This document shows positions 1 to 10,724 of a DNA stretch of 64,000 nucleotides, piece by piece; position 1 is the stretch's first letter, and every line of letters starts with the position of its first letter. Under the pieces are notes generated by a model. That model did no database searches and was not told where the DNA came from. It worked only from the letters and a program-made list of their open reading frames with translations. The position numbers and the translations under genes are program-made. This DNA is from Bacteroidetes bacterium MED-G20 (lineage in GTDB: Bacteria; Bacteroidota; Bacteroidia; Flavobacteriales_D; Parvicellaceae), in contig CAJJCR010000008.1 in NCBI GenBank assembly GCA_905182745.1, positions 124,001-188,000 of the forward strand. Direction: 5' to 3'.

Positions 1-2054
1 TTTTTTCTAGAACTACAAAAACCTTGTTGATTTTGTCTTTCTTTTTGTCTTTGAATTCTTTCCATTCCCAGAGTCAAAACCCATATATTCATTCAAGCAG
101 ATTTAAATTTTAAAAACGAAGCATATTTTGACGCTATTGATTTGTACAAAAAAGGGGAGGTAAAAGAAAAAAACATTGAGGAAAAAGGTAGAATTAATTT
201 TCAAATAGCAGAATGCTATAGATTGGATGTAGAACCTGCTCAGGCGGAAACATATTACAGAAGAGCTTTTAAATTAAAGTACCAAAAAAACCATCCTAAA
301 TTATATATATTACTTAGCAGATGTTTTGGTAGAAGAAGGAGAGTATGAATCTGCAGCTGAAAATATAAGAAAATATTTAGAGATTTTTCCTGATGATAAC
401 CATGCAAATACTCTGCTTTCGTCCTGCGAACATTATGCAGAGTGGGTAAGAAATAAGACCAAACACATCATTCAAAATGAAGACAAATTAATTCAGAACA
501 TTATGATTATTCACCTGCTTGGGGAGATATAAATCACAATACTATTATTTTTGTTTCTGCTAGAGATGGTTCCAACGGTGACGGGATTGATTCTAGAACT
601 GGAGATAGCTTTATGGATTTATGGTCTACTACTCGAGACAATAATGGTAAATGGAGCGAGCCTCAACTCCTTCCAAATTCCATCAATTCTAAGGACAACG
701 AAGGCCCTTCGGTTTTGTCCCCCTCTGGAGACGAAATTTATTTTACAAGATGTCCAAGAATGAAAAAAGTGGATTTAGGGTGTGCCATATTTTACTCAAA
801 AAGAAAAGGGGATTCTTGGACACAAGCTAAAAAAGTAAGATTAAAGCCTGAAGATGCAGATACATTATCTTGTGGTCATCCTGCTATGGATTCCGAAATG
901 AAGATAATGATTTTTGCTGCTGATTTTCCTGGAGGATATGGAATGCACGATTTGTGGATTTCTGAGTATGACTCAAGAGAAGAGAGCTGGATGACACCAG
1001 TAAATTTAGGTCCTGATATTAATAGTATAGGTGATGAAATGTTTCCATATCTTTCAGATAATGGAGATTTGTATTTTTCCTCTGACAGTTACGAAGGGTT
1101 TGGTGGTTTAGATATGTTTAAAGCTAAAAAAGCTTGGGGAGAATAAGTGGGATGATTTAGAAAACTTAAGATATCCATTAAATTCAAATGAGCATGATTT
1201 TGGAATTATTTTTGAAAGAAATACAGATAGAAGAGGATTGTTTACATCCTCAAGAGAGGGAACCAAAGGACACGATGATATTTTCAATTTAATATTCCAC
1301 CTGTATTATTAAAATATTATGTGGAAGTAACCAATTCAGAAACTGGCGATCCTGTTCCTGGTGCTACTGTAAAAGTTACTGCAATTGATACTTCTGGCGG
1401 TATTAGAGATGAGTTTGTTCAAACAACAGATATTGATGGAACTATTCTTTTTAACGAAATTTCTAAAGGCAAAAGATATATCGAACACGATTTAATTTAC
1501 GAAGTTGAATGCCAAAAGGATAGCTTTTTAGTAAGAAAGTCAAAATTTTCTACTTTTAATTTAGAAGACAATAAAACTTTTTACGATCCTTTTGAAGTTC
1601 AGCCAACTATAACTGCAACTGGTGAAATAAAAATTAAAGAACAAATACTTTTTGTATTTAATAAAGCTGAATTGTTAGTAGACACTTTAGAAACTACTTT
1701 AAATAAAGTTAATTCAAAGGACTCGTTGGAAGTTTTGTACAATATATTAATTGATAATCCAAAAATTAGTATTGAATTGCAATGCCCATTCAGATTGTAG
1801 AGGTGGGGATGACTACAACCTCAAAACTTTCTCAAAGAAGAGCACAAGCTTGTGTGGATTATCTAATTTCAAAAGGAATTTCTATTGAGCGAATGAAAGC
1901 TGTAGGATATGGTGAGAATAAACCTTTGGAAGGATTAGAGTGTGATGCAATTGCGGATTTATCTACTCAGGAGGAGCAAGAAGCAGCACATCAGAAAAAC
2001 AGGAGATGCTCATTTACACCAGTTCGAAATGACAAGCCTCTTAAAGATAATTAG
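1..2054 (+). CDS. PorE-like TPR/PD40/CRD/OmpA envelope protein (5' cut by window, frameshifted)
   Basis: One gene read across several frames; its start lies before the window. It opens with a hydrophobic signal-like segment (LILSFFLSLNSF, about 24-60). TPR helices follow (about 100-480), then PD40/WD40-like propeller blades (about 530-1270, with repeats such as SPSGDEIYFTR and PYLSDNGDLYFSS), a carboxypeptidase-regulatory-like fold (about 1320-1560), and a C-terminal OmpA peptidoglycan-binding domain (HSDCRGGDDYN, LSQRRAQACVDYL). This order matches PorE, the T9SS protein thought to tie the outer-membrane ring to peptidoglycan, but Bacteroidota carry several paralogues of this layout. Seven single-base indels restore one frame: near 95 (+1), 316 (+1), 492 (-1), 1128 (+1, A6 run), 1286 (-1), 1788 (+1) and 1832 (+1). 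These look like sequencing errors. The domain call is firm; identity as PorE itself is inference. Confidence 0.75.
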
Positions 2055-2091
2055 TAAACAATTTTATTTGCCCTTCAGGGATCCACTTTTC

Positions 2092-3264
2092 ATGAAAGAT
2101 GATTCTAGATATGCCCAACGAGGTGTTAGTTCAGGAAAAGAAGAAGTTCACAAAGCAATTAAAAACATTGACAAAGGGCTATTCCCCAAAGCTTTTTGTA
2201 AAATAGTACCAGATTATTTATCTAATAGCGATGACCATTGCATTGTAATGCACGCCGATGGTGCTGGCACGAAGTCTTCTTTGGCCTATGCCTATTGGAA
2301 AGAGACTGGAGATCTTTCAGTTTGGAAAGGAATTGCTCAAGATGCGCTTATAATGAATATTGACGATTTACTTTGTGTTGGAGCAGTCGAAAATATTTTA
2401 GTTTCTTCAACAATTGGAAGGAATAAAAATAAAATTCCAGGTGAAGTCATCGCAGCCATTATTCAAGGATCAGAAGAAATATTAGAAGAACTTAGATCGT
2501 TTGGCTTAAGCATTCATTCTACTGGAGGAGAAACTGCCGATGTAGGAGATTTAGTTAGAACAATTATTGTGGACTCTACAGTAGTTGCTAGAATGAAAAA
2601 ATCGGATGTCATATCCAATAAAAATATCCAACCTGGTGATGCTATTATAGGGTTATCTTCTTTTGGTAAAACTTCCTATGAAAAACAATACAATGGCGGA
2701 ATGGGAAGTAATGGGTTAACTTCTGCTCGACACGATGTTTTTGGAAAAAATATTGCTGAAAAATATCCCGAAACTTACGACCATAGTATTAACTCTTCTT
2801 TGGTCTATTCAGGTTCAAAAGAATTGACAAGCACTGTTAAAGATTCAACTATAAATGCTGGTAAATTAGTGCTTTCGCCTACTAGAACATATGCTCCAGT
2901 AATTTGTAAAATTTTAGAAAAACATAGATCCGATATTAATGGTATGGTTCATTGTAGCGGTGGTGCACAAACAAAAATTCTTCATTTTATTGACAAAAAT
3001 CATATAATCAAAGACAATCTTTTTCCTGTACCTCCTTTATTTAATTTAATTCAGGAAGAATCAAGAACTCCTTGGGAAGAAATGTATAAGGTTTTTAATA
3101 TGGGACATAGGATGGAGATATACACAAATCCAAGAAATATACAATCTATCATTAATATATGTAATGAGTTTAATTTGGAGGCTAAACAAATCGGAAGAGT
3201 TGAAGAATTGAATATTAAAAAGTTAACTATTGTTTCAGAAAAGGGGGAGTTTAATTACAAATGA
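2092..3264 (+). CDS. purM: Phosphoribosylformylglycinamidine cyclo-ligase (AIR synthase)
   Basis: Catalyses the ATP-dependent ring closure of FGAM to AIR in purine synthesis (cytosol). The ATG at 2092 (MKDDSRYAQRGVSSGK) is preferred over the in-frame upstream codon at 1942, because residues before 2092 are an out-of-frame reading of the previous gene and because family members start with this RYxQRGVS motif. The protein is 390 aa, the longer Bacteroidota form rather than the roughly 345 aa proteobacterial form. HADGAGTKSS near residue 60 and the STGGETADVGD loop fit the AIR-synthase fold. Its last four bases overlap prfA (ATGA), suggesting coupled translation. Confidence 0.9.
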   Translation: MKDDSRYAQRGVSSGKEEVHKAIKNIDKGLFPKAFCKIVPDYLSNSDDHCIVMHADGAGTKSSLAYAYWKETGDLSVWKGIAQDALIMNIDDLLCVGAVENILVSSTIGRNKNKIPGEVIAAIIQGSEEILEELRSFGLSIHSTGGETADVGDLVRTIIVDSTVVARMKKSDVISNKNIQPGDAIIGLSSFGKTSYEKQYNGGMGSNGLTSARHDVFGKNIAEKYPETYDHSINSSLVYSGSKELTSTVKDSTINAGKLVLSPTRTYAPVICKILEKHRSDINGMVHCSGGAQTKILHFIDKNHIIKDNLFPVPPLFNLIQEESRTPWEEMYKVFNMGHRMEIYTNPRNIQSIINICNEFNLEAKQIGRVEELNIKKLTIVSEKGEFNYK

Positions 3265-4349
3265 GTGATAATGGATTACTTAACAAATTAGAGCAAATCT
3301 CCATAAAATATGAAGAGATATCTAAACAGATGGTAGATCCAGATGTTATTAAAGACATGAAGAGATATGTGAGTTTAAATAAAGAATATAAAGAACTTAC
3401 ACAAGTTGTAAATACTTACAACTCTTACAAAGATGTACTTGACAACATAGAAAATGCAAAGTCAATTTTACAGACTGAAACAGACGCTGAATTTAAAGAT
3501 ATGGCTCGAGAAGAGCTAGATGAATTTCAGCGAATAAAGACAGAATTAGATGAAAAAATAAAATGGTTATTAATTCCTAAAGACCCAAATGATAATAAAA
3601 ATGTCATAATGGAAATCAGGTCTGGAACTGGAGGTGATGAAGCATGTATTTTTGTAGAGGATATTTTCAGAATGTTTACTATGTTTTTCAAAGAAAAATC
3701 ATGGAGTTTTGAAGTTCTTAACTCTAACGAAGGAGGCACAAAAGGATTTAGAGAAATATCGCTTAGTATTTCTGGAGAAGAAGTTTATGGGAAGTTAAAA
3801 TTTGAGTCTGGAGTCCATAGGGTTCAGAGAGTTCCCGAAACAGAGTCTCAAGGGAGGGTTCATACTTCTGCGATTACTGTAGCTGTTCTTCCTGAAGCAG
3901 AAGAAGTAGATTTTGAACTTAATTTAACAGATGTAAAAAAAGATACCTACAGAGCTTCTGGTGCAGGGGGGCAACATGTAAATAAAACGGAATCTGCAGT
4001 TAGGGTTACGCACTTGCCAACTGGCACAGTAGTAGAATGTCAAGATGGTCGTTCACAACACAAGAACTATGAAAAAGCACTAAAGGTTTTAAGGTCTAGA
4101 CTGTATCAAGCAGAAGAAGAAAGATTGGATAAGGAAAGGGCAGATGAGAGAAAATCATTAATCTCCACAGGTGATAGATCTGCAAAAATAAGAACATACA
4201 ATTATCCTCAGGGTAGAATTACTGACCACAGAATAAACAAGACCATCTATAATCTTTCTAACTTTATGAATGGGGATATTCAGGAAATGATAGACGCATT
4301 AATAATGGCTGAAAATGCTGAGAAGTTAAATGAAAGTAAATTAGACTAA
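3261..4349 (+). CDS. prfA: Peptide chain release factor 1
   Basis: Class I release factor that reads UAA and UAG stop codons and triggers hydrolysis of peptidyl-tRNA on the ribosome. The length of 362 aa is normal for RF1. The catalytic GGQ tripeptide sits in GAGGQHVNKTES near residue 236. The codon-reading PxT tripeptide appears as P-E-T in RVQRVPETESQG near residue 191, with a middle residue differing from the E. coli PAT. The N-terminal coiled helical domain and C-terminal RTYNYPQGRITDHR are typical. It overlaps purM by 4 bp and lies 3 bp before pyrF, so the three are probably one operon. Confidence 0.97.
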   Translation: MSDNGLLNKLEQISIKYEEISKQMVDPDVIKDMKRYVSLNKEYKELTQVVNTYNSYKDVLDNIENAKSILQTETDAEFKDMAREELDEFQRIKTELDEKIKWLLIPKDPNDNKNVIMEIRSGTGGDEACIFVEDIFRMFTMFFKEKSWSFEVLNSNEGGTKGFREISLSISGEEVYGKLKFESGVHRVQRVPETESQGRVHTSAITVAVLPEAEEVDFELNLTDVKKDTYRASGAGGQHVNKTESAVRVTHLPTGTVVECQDGRSQHKNYEKALKVLRSRLYQAEEERLDKERADERKSLISTGDRSAKIRTYNYPQGRITDHRINKTIYNLSNFMNGDIQEMIDALIMAENAEKLNESKLD

Positions 4350-4352
4350 GTT

Positions 4353-5156
4353 ATGACTAGAAATAAAATCATAGAGCAAATACATTATAAAAAATCCTTT
4401 TTATGTGTAGGCTTAGATACTGATATTTCTAAAATACCAAAATATTTATTGGACTTTGAAGATCCTATTTTTGAATTTAATAAACGTATTATTGATGCTA
4501 CAAAAGATCTTTGTGTAGCTTATAAACCCAACATTGCATTTTATGAATCAATAGGGATTGATGGCTGGAAAAGTCTACAGAAAACAGTAGAGTACATTCC
4601 TAAAGATATTTTCACTATTGCAGATGCCAAGAGAGGAGATATTGGAAATACGTCTAAAAAGTATGCTGAAACTTTTTTTTCAACTTTTAATTTTGATTCT
4701 ATAACAGTCACTCCATATATGGGAGAGGATTCAATTACGCCATTCCTTGAATATCCAAATAAATGGACTATTGTTCTTGGTCTAACTAGTAATAATGGTT
4801 CTAAATCGTTTCAAAATTTAGCTCTAGAAAAAGGAAATTTTCTATTCCAAGAAGTTTTGGAATCTTCTAGTAAATGGGGAACTGCTTCAAATATGATGTA
4901 TGTTGTTGGTGCTACTAAGGCAAAAGATTTACTAGAAATAAGAAAGATTATACCAGAACATTTTTTGTTAATACCAGGAATAGGAGCACAGGGAGGAGAT
5001 TTAGATGAAGTAATTGAAAATGGAATTAATGATGATGTAGGTTTGTTGATAAATTCTTCAAGAGGAATAATTTATGCTGGTACTGATAAGGATTTTGATT
5101 CAAAATCTAGAGAAGAAGCTATGAAAATAAAAAATAGAATGTCTAAATACCTATAA
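4353..5156 (+). CDS. pyrF: Orotidine 5'-phosphate decarboxylase, type 2
   Basis: Converts OMP to UMP in the last step of pyrimidine synthesis. The 267 aa length and DAKRGDIGNTS near residue 91 (catalytic Asp-Lys-Asp region) identify the long type-2 subfamily. Further family blocks are LCVGLDTD at the N terminus, TVTPYMGEDS and LLIPGIGAQGGD (phosphate-binding loop). It starts 3 bp after prfA. A PspC-type small membrane gene follows after 9 bp. Confidence 0.95.
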   Translation: MTRNKIIEQIHYKKSFLCVGLDTDISKIPKYLLDFEDPIFEFNKRIIDATKDLCVAYKPNIAFYESIGIDGWKSLQKTVEYIPKDIFTIADAKRGDIGNTSKKYAETFFSTFNFDSITVTPYMGEDSITPFLEYPNKWTIVLGLTSNNGSKSFQNLALEKGNFLFQEVLESSSKWGTASNMMYVVGATKAKDLLEIRKIIPEHFLLIPGIGAQGGDLDEVIENGINDDVGLLINSSRGIIYAGTDKDFDSKSREEAMKIKNRMSKYL

Positions 5157-5165
5157 GTTTGATTT

Positions 5166-5414
5166 ATGAAAATTTACTACACCTTATTAGATAAAATTTT
5201 AAGTTTTTTTGAGAAGAGAGCATTTGGAGTAAGTGAGTGGTTAGGAACAAAATTTGGTGTCAATCCAGCATTAGTTAGGAAGTTTTTTATTTATTTAAGC
5301 TTTGTAACTTTAGGAAGTCCACTTTTAATTTACTTTCCAATGGCTTATTTTTTAGAAAATAAGGATAAACTATATTGGAGAAAAAAAAGAAAAACCGTTT
5401 GGGATTTTAAGTAA
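5166..5414 (+). CDS. Small PspC-domain membrane protein
   Basis: An 82 aa protein with the PspC fold: a short amphipathic N terminus, the GVSEWLGTKFGVNPALVRKF block, then one hydrophobic segment (about residues 43-64, FIYLSFVTLGSPLLIYF) and a basic C terminus. Stand-alone PspC proteins of this size are common in Flavobacteriia next to housekeeping genes, where their role is unknown; in enterobacteria PspC senses inner-membrane stress. Closely spaced with pyrF and the following reductase, so probably co-transcribed. Confidence 0.8.
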   Translation: MKIYYTLLDKILSFFEKRAFGVSEWLGTKFGVNPALVRKFFIYLSFVTLGSPLLIYFPMAYFLENKDKLYWRKKRKTVWDFK

Positions 5415-5428
5415 TTTAAAAGTTTAAA

Positions 5429-6346
5429 ATGGTCAAAAAGAAAATTTTAGTTACTGGTGCTAATGGCTTGCTTGGTCAAAAAATCATCTACAATTTAAAA
5501 AAGAGAACAGATGTTACTTTATTAGCATGTTCCAGAGGAGTTAATAGATTGTTAGAAACCAACGGTTATAGGTATATAGAACTAGACATTACCAATAAAA
5601 ATGAAGTTCAAAGAGTTATCTCGTTAGAAAGACCAGATGCTGTAATTAATTGTGCAGCAATGACCAATGTGGACAAATGCGAGAACAATCAACAAGAATG
5701 TTGGGATATTAATGTCAATGCCGTTGAGAATATTGCTATTTCTTGTGAGTTGATTAAGACCCATGTATTGCATTTGAGTACAGATTTTGTTTTTGACGGA
5801 ACAGCAGGACCTTACAATGAAAATGACAGACCTAACCCATTACATTTTTATGCCGAATCTAAACTTAAATCGGAAGAGGTTATTCAAAAAATTTTAACCA
5901 ATTGGAGTATTGCTAGAACCATCATAATCTATGGAATTACAGATAACATGAGTCGTTCTAATATTGTTTTGTGGGCTAAAAGTGAAATTGGCAAAGGGAA
6001 TACCATTAACGTGGTAAAGGATCAATATAGGTCTCCAACATTAGCAGAAGATTTAGCAAAAGGTTGCATTTCTATTATTGATAAGTCAGCATTTGGGTTA
6101 TACCATCTTTCTGGACCAAAGACTTACAGTATTTTAGATTTAGTTTATCAAGTCGCAGATTTTTATAATTTAGATAAATCATTAATAAATCCTGTTACTT
6201 CTGAATCTTTAAAGCAGCCTGCTAAAAGACCATTAATTACGGGGTTTGATATTGGTAAAGCACAGAGGGATTTAGAATACAACCCTGTAGATTTTACAGA
6301 AGGAATAAAAATAATGAACCAACAAATAAAAAAATATGAAGTTTAA
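5429..6346 (+). CDS. RmlD-like NAD(P)-dependent sugar-nucleotide reductase
   Basis: A 305 aa extended short-chain dehydrogenase of the RmlD_sub_bind family. The N-terminal Rossmann motif is TGANGLLGQK; VINCAAMTNVDKCE is the family core, and the catalytic Tyr-x-x-x-Lys is YAESK in FYAESKLKSEE. Named members reduce dTDP-4-dehydrorhamnose to dTDP-rhamnose, but no rmlA, rmlB or rmlC is adjacent, so the substrate is open. The last 11 bp overlap the symporter start at 6336. Confidence 0.82.
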   Translation: MVKKKILVTGANGLLGQKIIYNLKKRTDVTLLACSRGVNRLLETNGYRYIELDITNKNEVQRVISLERPDAVINCAAMTNVDKCENNQQECWDINVNAVENIAISCELIKTHVLHLSTDFVFDGTAGPYNENDRPNPLHFYAESKLKSEEVIQKILTNWSIARTIIIYGITDNMSRSNIVLWAKSEIGKGNTINVVKDQYRSPTLAEDLAKGCISIIDKSAFGLYHLSGPKTYSILDLVYQVADFYNLDKSLINPVTSESLKQPAKRPLITGFDIGKAQRDLEYNPVDFTEGIKIMNQQIKKYEV

Positions 6347-7944
6347 AATATCTACCATCTTGTTAATGATATTGCCTAATTTTATTTTGGCACAATCCCA
6401 ACAAGTTACTGAAATGGGGTTGGATCAAAAAATTGATAAAGCATTTAAGCCTTTTTCTGACTTTGTTTCAAATGTTGTATTTTTTGAGGTCTTTAATGGA
6501 GCACCATTTGTAATAGTATTATTGGTTTTTAGTGCATTGTTCTTCACACTATATTTCGGTTTCCCAAACATTAAATATTTTGGAAAAGCTATTGGTGTAG
6601 TAAGAGGTAAATACGATCATGTAGATAAACCTAGTTCTGTAAATTCAGATTTGGCAGTAGATGGTGATATTAAAGACACTATTTCTGACGAAAGTAAACA
6701 AGGAGAGGTTACCCATTTCCAGGCACTAGCTACGGCTGTTTCAGGCACTGTTGGAAATGGAAATATTGCTGGTGTTGCTCTTGCAATAGCTCTTGGTGGA
6801 CCGGGAGCAACTTTCTGGATGATTGTATGTGGATTATTGGGGATGTCTACAAAATTTGTGGAATGCACATTAGGCGTTCAGTATAGAGACATTGGGGAAG
6901 ATGGTACTGTTTATGGAGGTCCAATGTATTATTTAAGCAAAGGATTAAAAGAAAAAGGTTTTAAAACCCTTGGGAAAATAACTGCAGTATTATTTGCGAT
7001 TTTTTGTATTGGAGGTTCATTTGGTGGTGGCAATGCAGCACAATCCAATCAAGCTACAATAGTTATTAAAGATTTATTGGGTTTAGACAGTACAAGTGCT
7101 GGGGCAGTAATTGGAATTGTTTTGGCATTACTTGTTGGTATTATAATTATTGGAGGTATAAAAAGGATAGCATCAGTTACAGAAAAAATTGTCCCTTTTA
7201 TGGCAGTACTATACTTACTGGCTTGTATGTATATAATTGTCCTCAATTTCAATTTGGTGGACGATGCTTTTAGTTTAATAATTACCCAAGCATTTAACCC
7301 AAAGGCAATTGGTGTTGGTGGAGTTATTGGTGTTTTGCTAGTTGGATTTAAAAGAGCTGCTTTTTCAAATGAAGCCGGTGCTGGTTCTGCATCTATTGCC
7401 CATTCTGCGGTGAAAACAAAATATTCTGCCTCCGAAGGGACTTGTTGCTTTATTAGAGCCATTTATTGATACTGTGGTTATTTGCACAATGACAGCTTTG
7501 GTTATTATTATTTTCAATTTTGGTGGTGCTTTTGAGTATGGAGGCACTAACGGAACTGTCTTAATTGATGGTGTAGCTTATGAAGGAGCTGGTATTACAT
7601 CTATGGCATTTGCAGAGTATATTCCTTATTCAAATGTTTTTCTCACAATTGCAGTTGTGTTATTTGCTGTTTCTACCATGATTTCTTGGTCTTATTATGG
7701 TCTTCAGTCTTGGAAATATTTATTTGGTAGAGGAAGAGTAGCAGATTTAACTTATAAAGTTCTTTTCTTGGTTTTTGTTGTTATTGGTGCTGCAGCAAGC
7801 ATGAATTCTATTTGGGCATTTTCAGATGCAATGATATTTGCTATGGTTTTCCCAAACATGGTTGGACTTTATTTTTTATTTCCAGTGGTCAAAAAGCAAC
7901 TTGCTAGATATTTAGGCGCTATTAATAGTGAAAAAGAATCTTGA
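6336..7944 (+). CDS. Sodium:alanine symporter (AGCS family), frameshifted
   Basis: An inner-membrane Na+-coupled small amino-acid (alanine/glycine) importer. The first part (6336 to about 7440) carries a signal-like N terminus (MKFKISTILLMILPNFILAQ), the AGCS block TAVSGTVGNGNIAGVALAI, VYGGPMYYLSKGL and FSNEAGAGSASIAHS. The second part (about 7440-7944) carries the last membrane helices (MISWSYYGLQSWKYLFG). Removing one G from the GGG run near 7438 joins them as SEGLVALLEPFIDTVVICTMTA, restoring one protein of about 535 aa, normal for the family. The break is most likely a homopolymer error. The start overlaps the upstream reductase by 11 bp. Confidence 0.88.
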
Positions 7945-7959
7945 TGTTTAAAAAGGTCA

Positions 7960-9021
7960 ATGAAGTTTAATTTACTTTACTCGCCTTCTCAGCGTAGAGG
8001 AATTTTCTTTCTACTTATAATTTTTATTTCTTATTTTATTTTTCTTTATTTCGAAAGAAACTCTAGAGAAAACATCTCTCCAATTGTTGTTATTGACAGT
8101 GAGTCGATAAATGCTTTAGATGATGAAAAACCCATTATTATTCCCGAAAATAGAAATCCTAATTTTTGGAAAAGAAAAGACTGGATTAAGTTAGGCTTCT
8201 CTAATTCTCAAATTAAGATAATTGAAAACTACAAGAAAAAGTTAAATGTTTTTACTAAAAAAAAACAACTATTGAAATGTTATGCATTTAATGAAATGGA
8301 AAGAAAAATGTTAGATTCGATGGTCGTAATTAAAAAAAAAACAACTAAATCAGAGTTTAAAAAGTCCTTTGTTTTTCTTTTAAGTTCAGAAACCCCTAAT
8401 TATGAACTGATAAACTATTTTGACACAATTTATTATAATAAAAACTCAAAAGGGATTTTTAATTATTATGTTTCAAATTCTAAAACAAATAACTTTTTAG
8501 CAATCAAGAATTGTTTAGATGGTCAAAATCCTATGGCTTATAGTTTGAATCCTAGAAACTTAAGAATGATTTTAAGCAAACCCTCAAAAATTTATAAATC
8601 CAAACCCTTAAAAAAATCAAAATTTATTATAAATGTTAATTTGGCGGACAGCTTACAATGGAGAAAACTTCGTGGAGTTGGTGCTAAAAGATCCGTACAT
8701 ATTTTAAATTATAGAAATTCTCTTGGTGGATTTGTTAGTGTCTATCAGGTAAATGAAGTATTCAGTATTAATGATAGTCTTTTTAAAAGTTTCGAGCGAT
8801 TTCTTAGTATCAAAGATTCTAGTTTGGTAAAAATTGATATAAATACTTGTTCAGTAAAACAATTAAAAAACCATCCTTATATTAATTGGAATCTTGCAAA
8901 TTCAATAGTTAATTTTAGGGAACAACATGGGGTTTTCAAATTATTAGAGGATTTAAAAAAAATCCATATTCTAGATAATAAATTATATTATAAAATCGTA
9001 CCTTACTTGACCATAAATTAA
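7960..9021 (+). CDS. Membrane-anchored ComEA-like helix-hairpin-helix protein
   Basis: A 353 aa protein with an N-terminal membrane segment (residues about 15-31, FFLLIIFISYFIFLYF) and a lysine-rich middle of no recognised domain. At least two C-terminal helix-hairpin-helix units follow: LRGVGAKRSVHILNYR near residue 240 and IDINTCSVKQLKNHPYI near 295. The order resembles the ComEA-family DNA-binding proteins of Flavobacteriia. Whether it takes part in DNA uptake is not shown. Very A/T-rich and lysine/asparagine-rich compared with its neighbours. apt follows after 10 bp. Confidence 0.75.
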   Translation: MKFNLLYSPSQRRGIFFLLIIFISYFIFLYFERNSRENISPIVVIDSESINALDDEKPIIIPENRNPNFWKRKDWIKLGFSNSQIKIIENYKKKLNVFTKKKQLLKCYAFNEMERKMLDSMVVIKKKTTKSEFKKSFVFLLSSETPNYELINYFDTIYYNKNSKGIFNYYVSNSKTNNFLAIKNCLDGQNPMAYSLNPRNLRMILSKPSKIYKSKPLKKSKFIINVNLADSLQWRKLRGVGAKRSVHILNYRNSLGGFVSVYQVNEVFSINDSLFKSFERFLSIKDSSLVKIDINTCSVKQLKNHPYINWNLANSIVNFREQHGVFKLLEDLKKIHILDNKLYYKIVPYLTIN

Positions 9022-9031
9022 TGCTGTAGAA

Positions 9032-9559
9032 TTGAATTTAAAACAGGAAATTAAAAGTCATATAAGGGATGTAAAAGATTTCCCTAAAAAAGGTATTATT
9101 TTTAAAGATATTACCCCAGTTCTTAAAAACCCTCTGCTCTGCTCCAATATAGTTAAACAACTCTCTAGTTACTTAACGCCTAAAACAACCCACGTAGTTG
9201 GCGTTGAAAGTAGAGGATTTTTATTTGGCCTACCTTTAACAATTGAAAATAATCTTTCTTTTGTTTTGATAAGAAAAAAAGGCAAACTTCCTTATAAAAC
9301 CATATCAACTAATTATGATTTAGAGTACGGTAAAGCAACCATTGAAATGAATATTGATGATGTTGGTCCAGGAGACAGAGTTTTAATTCACGATGATTTG
9401 CTAGCTACCGGTGGGACTGCAGTTGCTGCAGCAAAATTGGTAATCCAACAAGGTGCAATAGTAGATGGATTTTCGTTTGTCGTTGAGCTTGATTTTTTAA
9501 ATGGAAGAGAAAGACTAGATGAATTTTCAAAAAACATAAACAGTATTGTTAAATATTAA
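9032..9559 (+). CDS. apt: Adenine phosphoribosyltransferase
   Basis: Salvages adenine with PRPP to give AMP. The PRPP-binding motif is VLIHDDLLATGGTA near residue 120; other family blocks are FPKKGIIFKDITPVL and GVESRGFLFGLPL. The length of 175 aa is normal. The start is a TTG at 9032: the nearby ATG at 9021 is followed at once by a stop, and the conserved N terminus begins at 9032. Confidence 0.94.
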   Translation: MNLKQEIKSHIRDVKDFPKKGIIFKDITPVLKNPLLCSNIVKQLSSYLTPKTTHVVGVESRGFLFGLPLTIENNLSFVLIRKKGKLPYKTISTNYDLEYGKATIEMNIDDVGPGDRVLIHDDLLATGGTAVAAAKLVIQQGAIVDGFSFVVELDFLNGRERLDEFSKNINSIVKY

Positions 9560-9571
9560 AACTTATTAGAA

Positions 9572-10717
9572 ATGAATTTTGACTATTCAGAAGATCAGCT
9601 GATGATTCAGCAAATGACTCAAGACTTTGCAAAAAAAGAAATTTTGCCAAACATTAATGTCTGGGACGAAAAACAGTATTTTCCAACAGAGTTATTCAAA
9701 AAAGCTGGCAAACAAGGATTAATGGGCGTTCTAGTCCCAGAAAAGTTTGGAGGTTCTGGATTAGGTTATGAAGAATATATTTTGGTTATTAAAGAAATTT
9801 CTAAAATTTGTGGTGCTATTGGCTTATCCTTAGCAGCTCATAATTCCCTTTGTGTTAACCATTTATTGAAGTTTGGAAATAATAATCAAAAAAATAAATG
9901 GCTTCCAAAGTTGTCTTCTGGTCAATGGATTGGAGCATGGGGGCTTACAGAACCCAACACAGGTTCAGATGCTATGAGAATGAAATGTGTTGCTCAACAA
10001 GATGGAGATTATTGGGTGATTAATGGTTCTAAAAACTTTATTACTCATGGAATTTCAGGAGATATTATTGTAGTGATAGTGAGAACTGGAGATTTGCTAG
10101 ACTCTCATGGAATGACTGCTTTTGCTGTGGAACGAGGGACAAAGGGCTTTCTTTCAGGAAAGAAAGAAAATAAGTTAGGTATGAGAGCCTCGGAAACAGC
10201 TGAAGTTATTTTCGATAATTGTAGAGTTCATAATGATAATATTATTGGCAATGTTGGTGAGGGATTTATTCAGTCAATGAAAATTTTAGATGGTGGAAGA
10301 ATTTCTATTGGAGCTATGGCTCTAGGTATGGCAGAGGGGGCGTTGGAAGCATCAATAGCCTATTCAAAAGAAAGAGAACAGTTTGGAAAGCCAATAAGTA
10401 AATTTCAAGGTATATCATTTAAATTGGCAGAAATGGCAACTGAGATTGAAGCATCCAAAATGTTGCTTTACAAAGCAGCATCCAAAATGCTATCTAATTC
10501 CAAAGATACTAATTACCATTCCGCAATTGCCAAATTTAAAGCTTCTGAAGTGGCTGTTTCTGTTGCTAACGATGCAGTTCAGATTTTTGGTGGTTACGGA
10601 TATTCAAAAGAATATCCAGTTGAGAAATTTTATAGAGATTCTAAATTAAGTACCATTGGAGAAGGTACATCCGAAATTCAAAAGCTAGTAATTTCAAGAG
10701 CTTTACTAAATAATTAA
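9572..10717 (+). CDS. Acyl-CoA dehydrogenase
   Basis: FAD-dependent enzyme of fatty-acid (or branched-chain amino-acid) oxidation, 381 aa. Signature blocks are [13 protein letters not shown] (FAD/substrate loop near residue 130) and [20 protein letters not shown] near the C terminus. The catalytic glutamate is expected in [15 protein letters not shown] near residue 365. Short- versus medium-chain preference cannot be read from sequence alone. It is the last gene before the rpsU promoter. Confidence 0.92.
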   Translation: MNFDYSEDQLMIQQMTQDFAKKEILPNINVWDEKQYFPTELFKKAGKQGLMGVLVPEKFGGSGLGYEEYILVIKEISKICGAIGLSLAAHNSLCVNHLLKFGNNNQKNKWLPKLSSGQWIGAWGLTEPNTGSDAMRMKCVAQQDGDYWVINGSKNFITHGISGDIIVVIVRTGDLLDSHGMTAFAVERGTKGFLSGKKENKLGMRASETAEVIFDNCRVHNDNIIGNVGEGFIQSMKILDGGRISIGAMALGMAEGALEASIAYSKEREQFGKPISKFQGISFKLAEMATEIEASKMLLYKAASKMLSNSKDTNYHSAIAKFKASEVAVSVANDAVQIFGGYGYSKEYPVEKFYRDSKLSTIGEGTSEIQKLVISRALLNN

Positions 10718-10724
10718 ATTTCTT

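Noticed and set aside
1942-2091. Earlier ATG start for purM at 1942
   Set aside because: This stretch is the OmpA-domain coding sequence of the preceding gene read in another frame; conserved PurM sequence begins at 2092.
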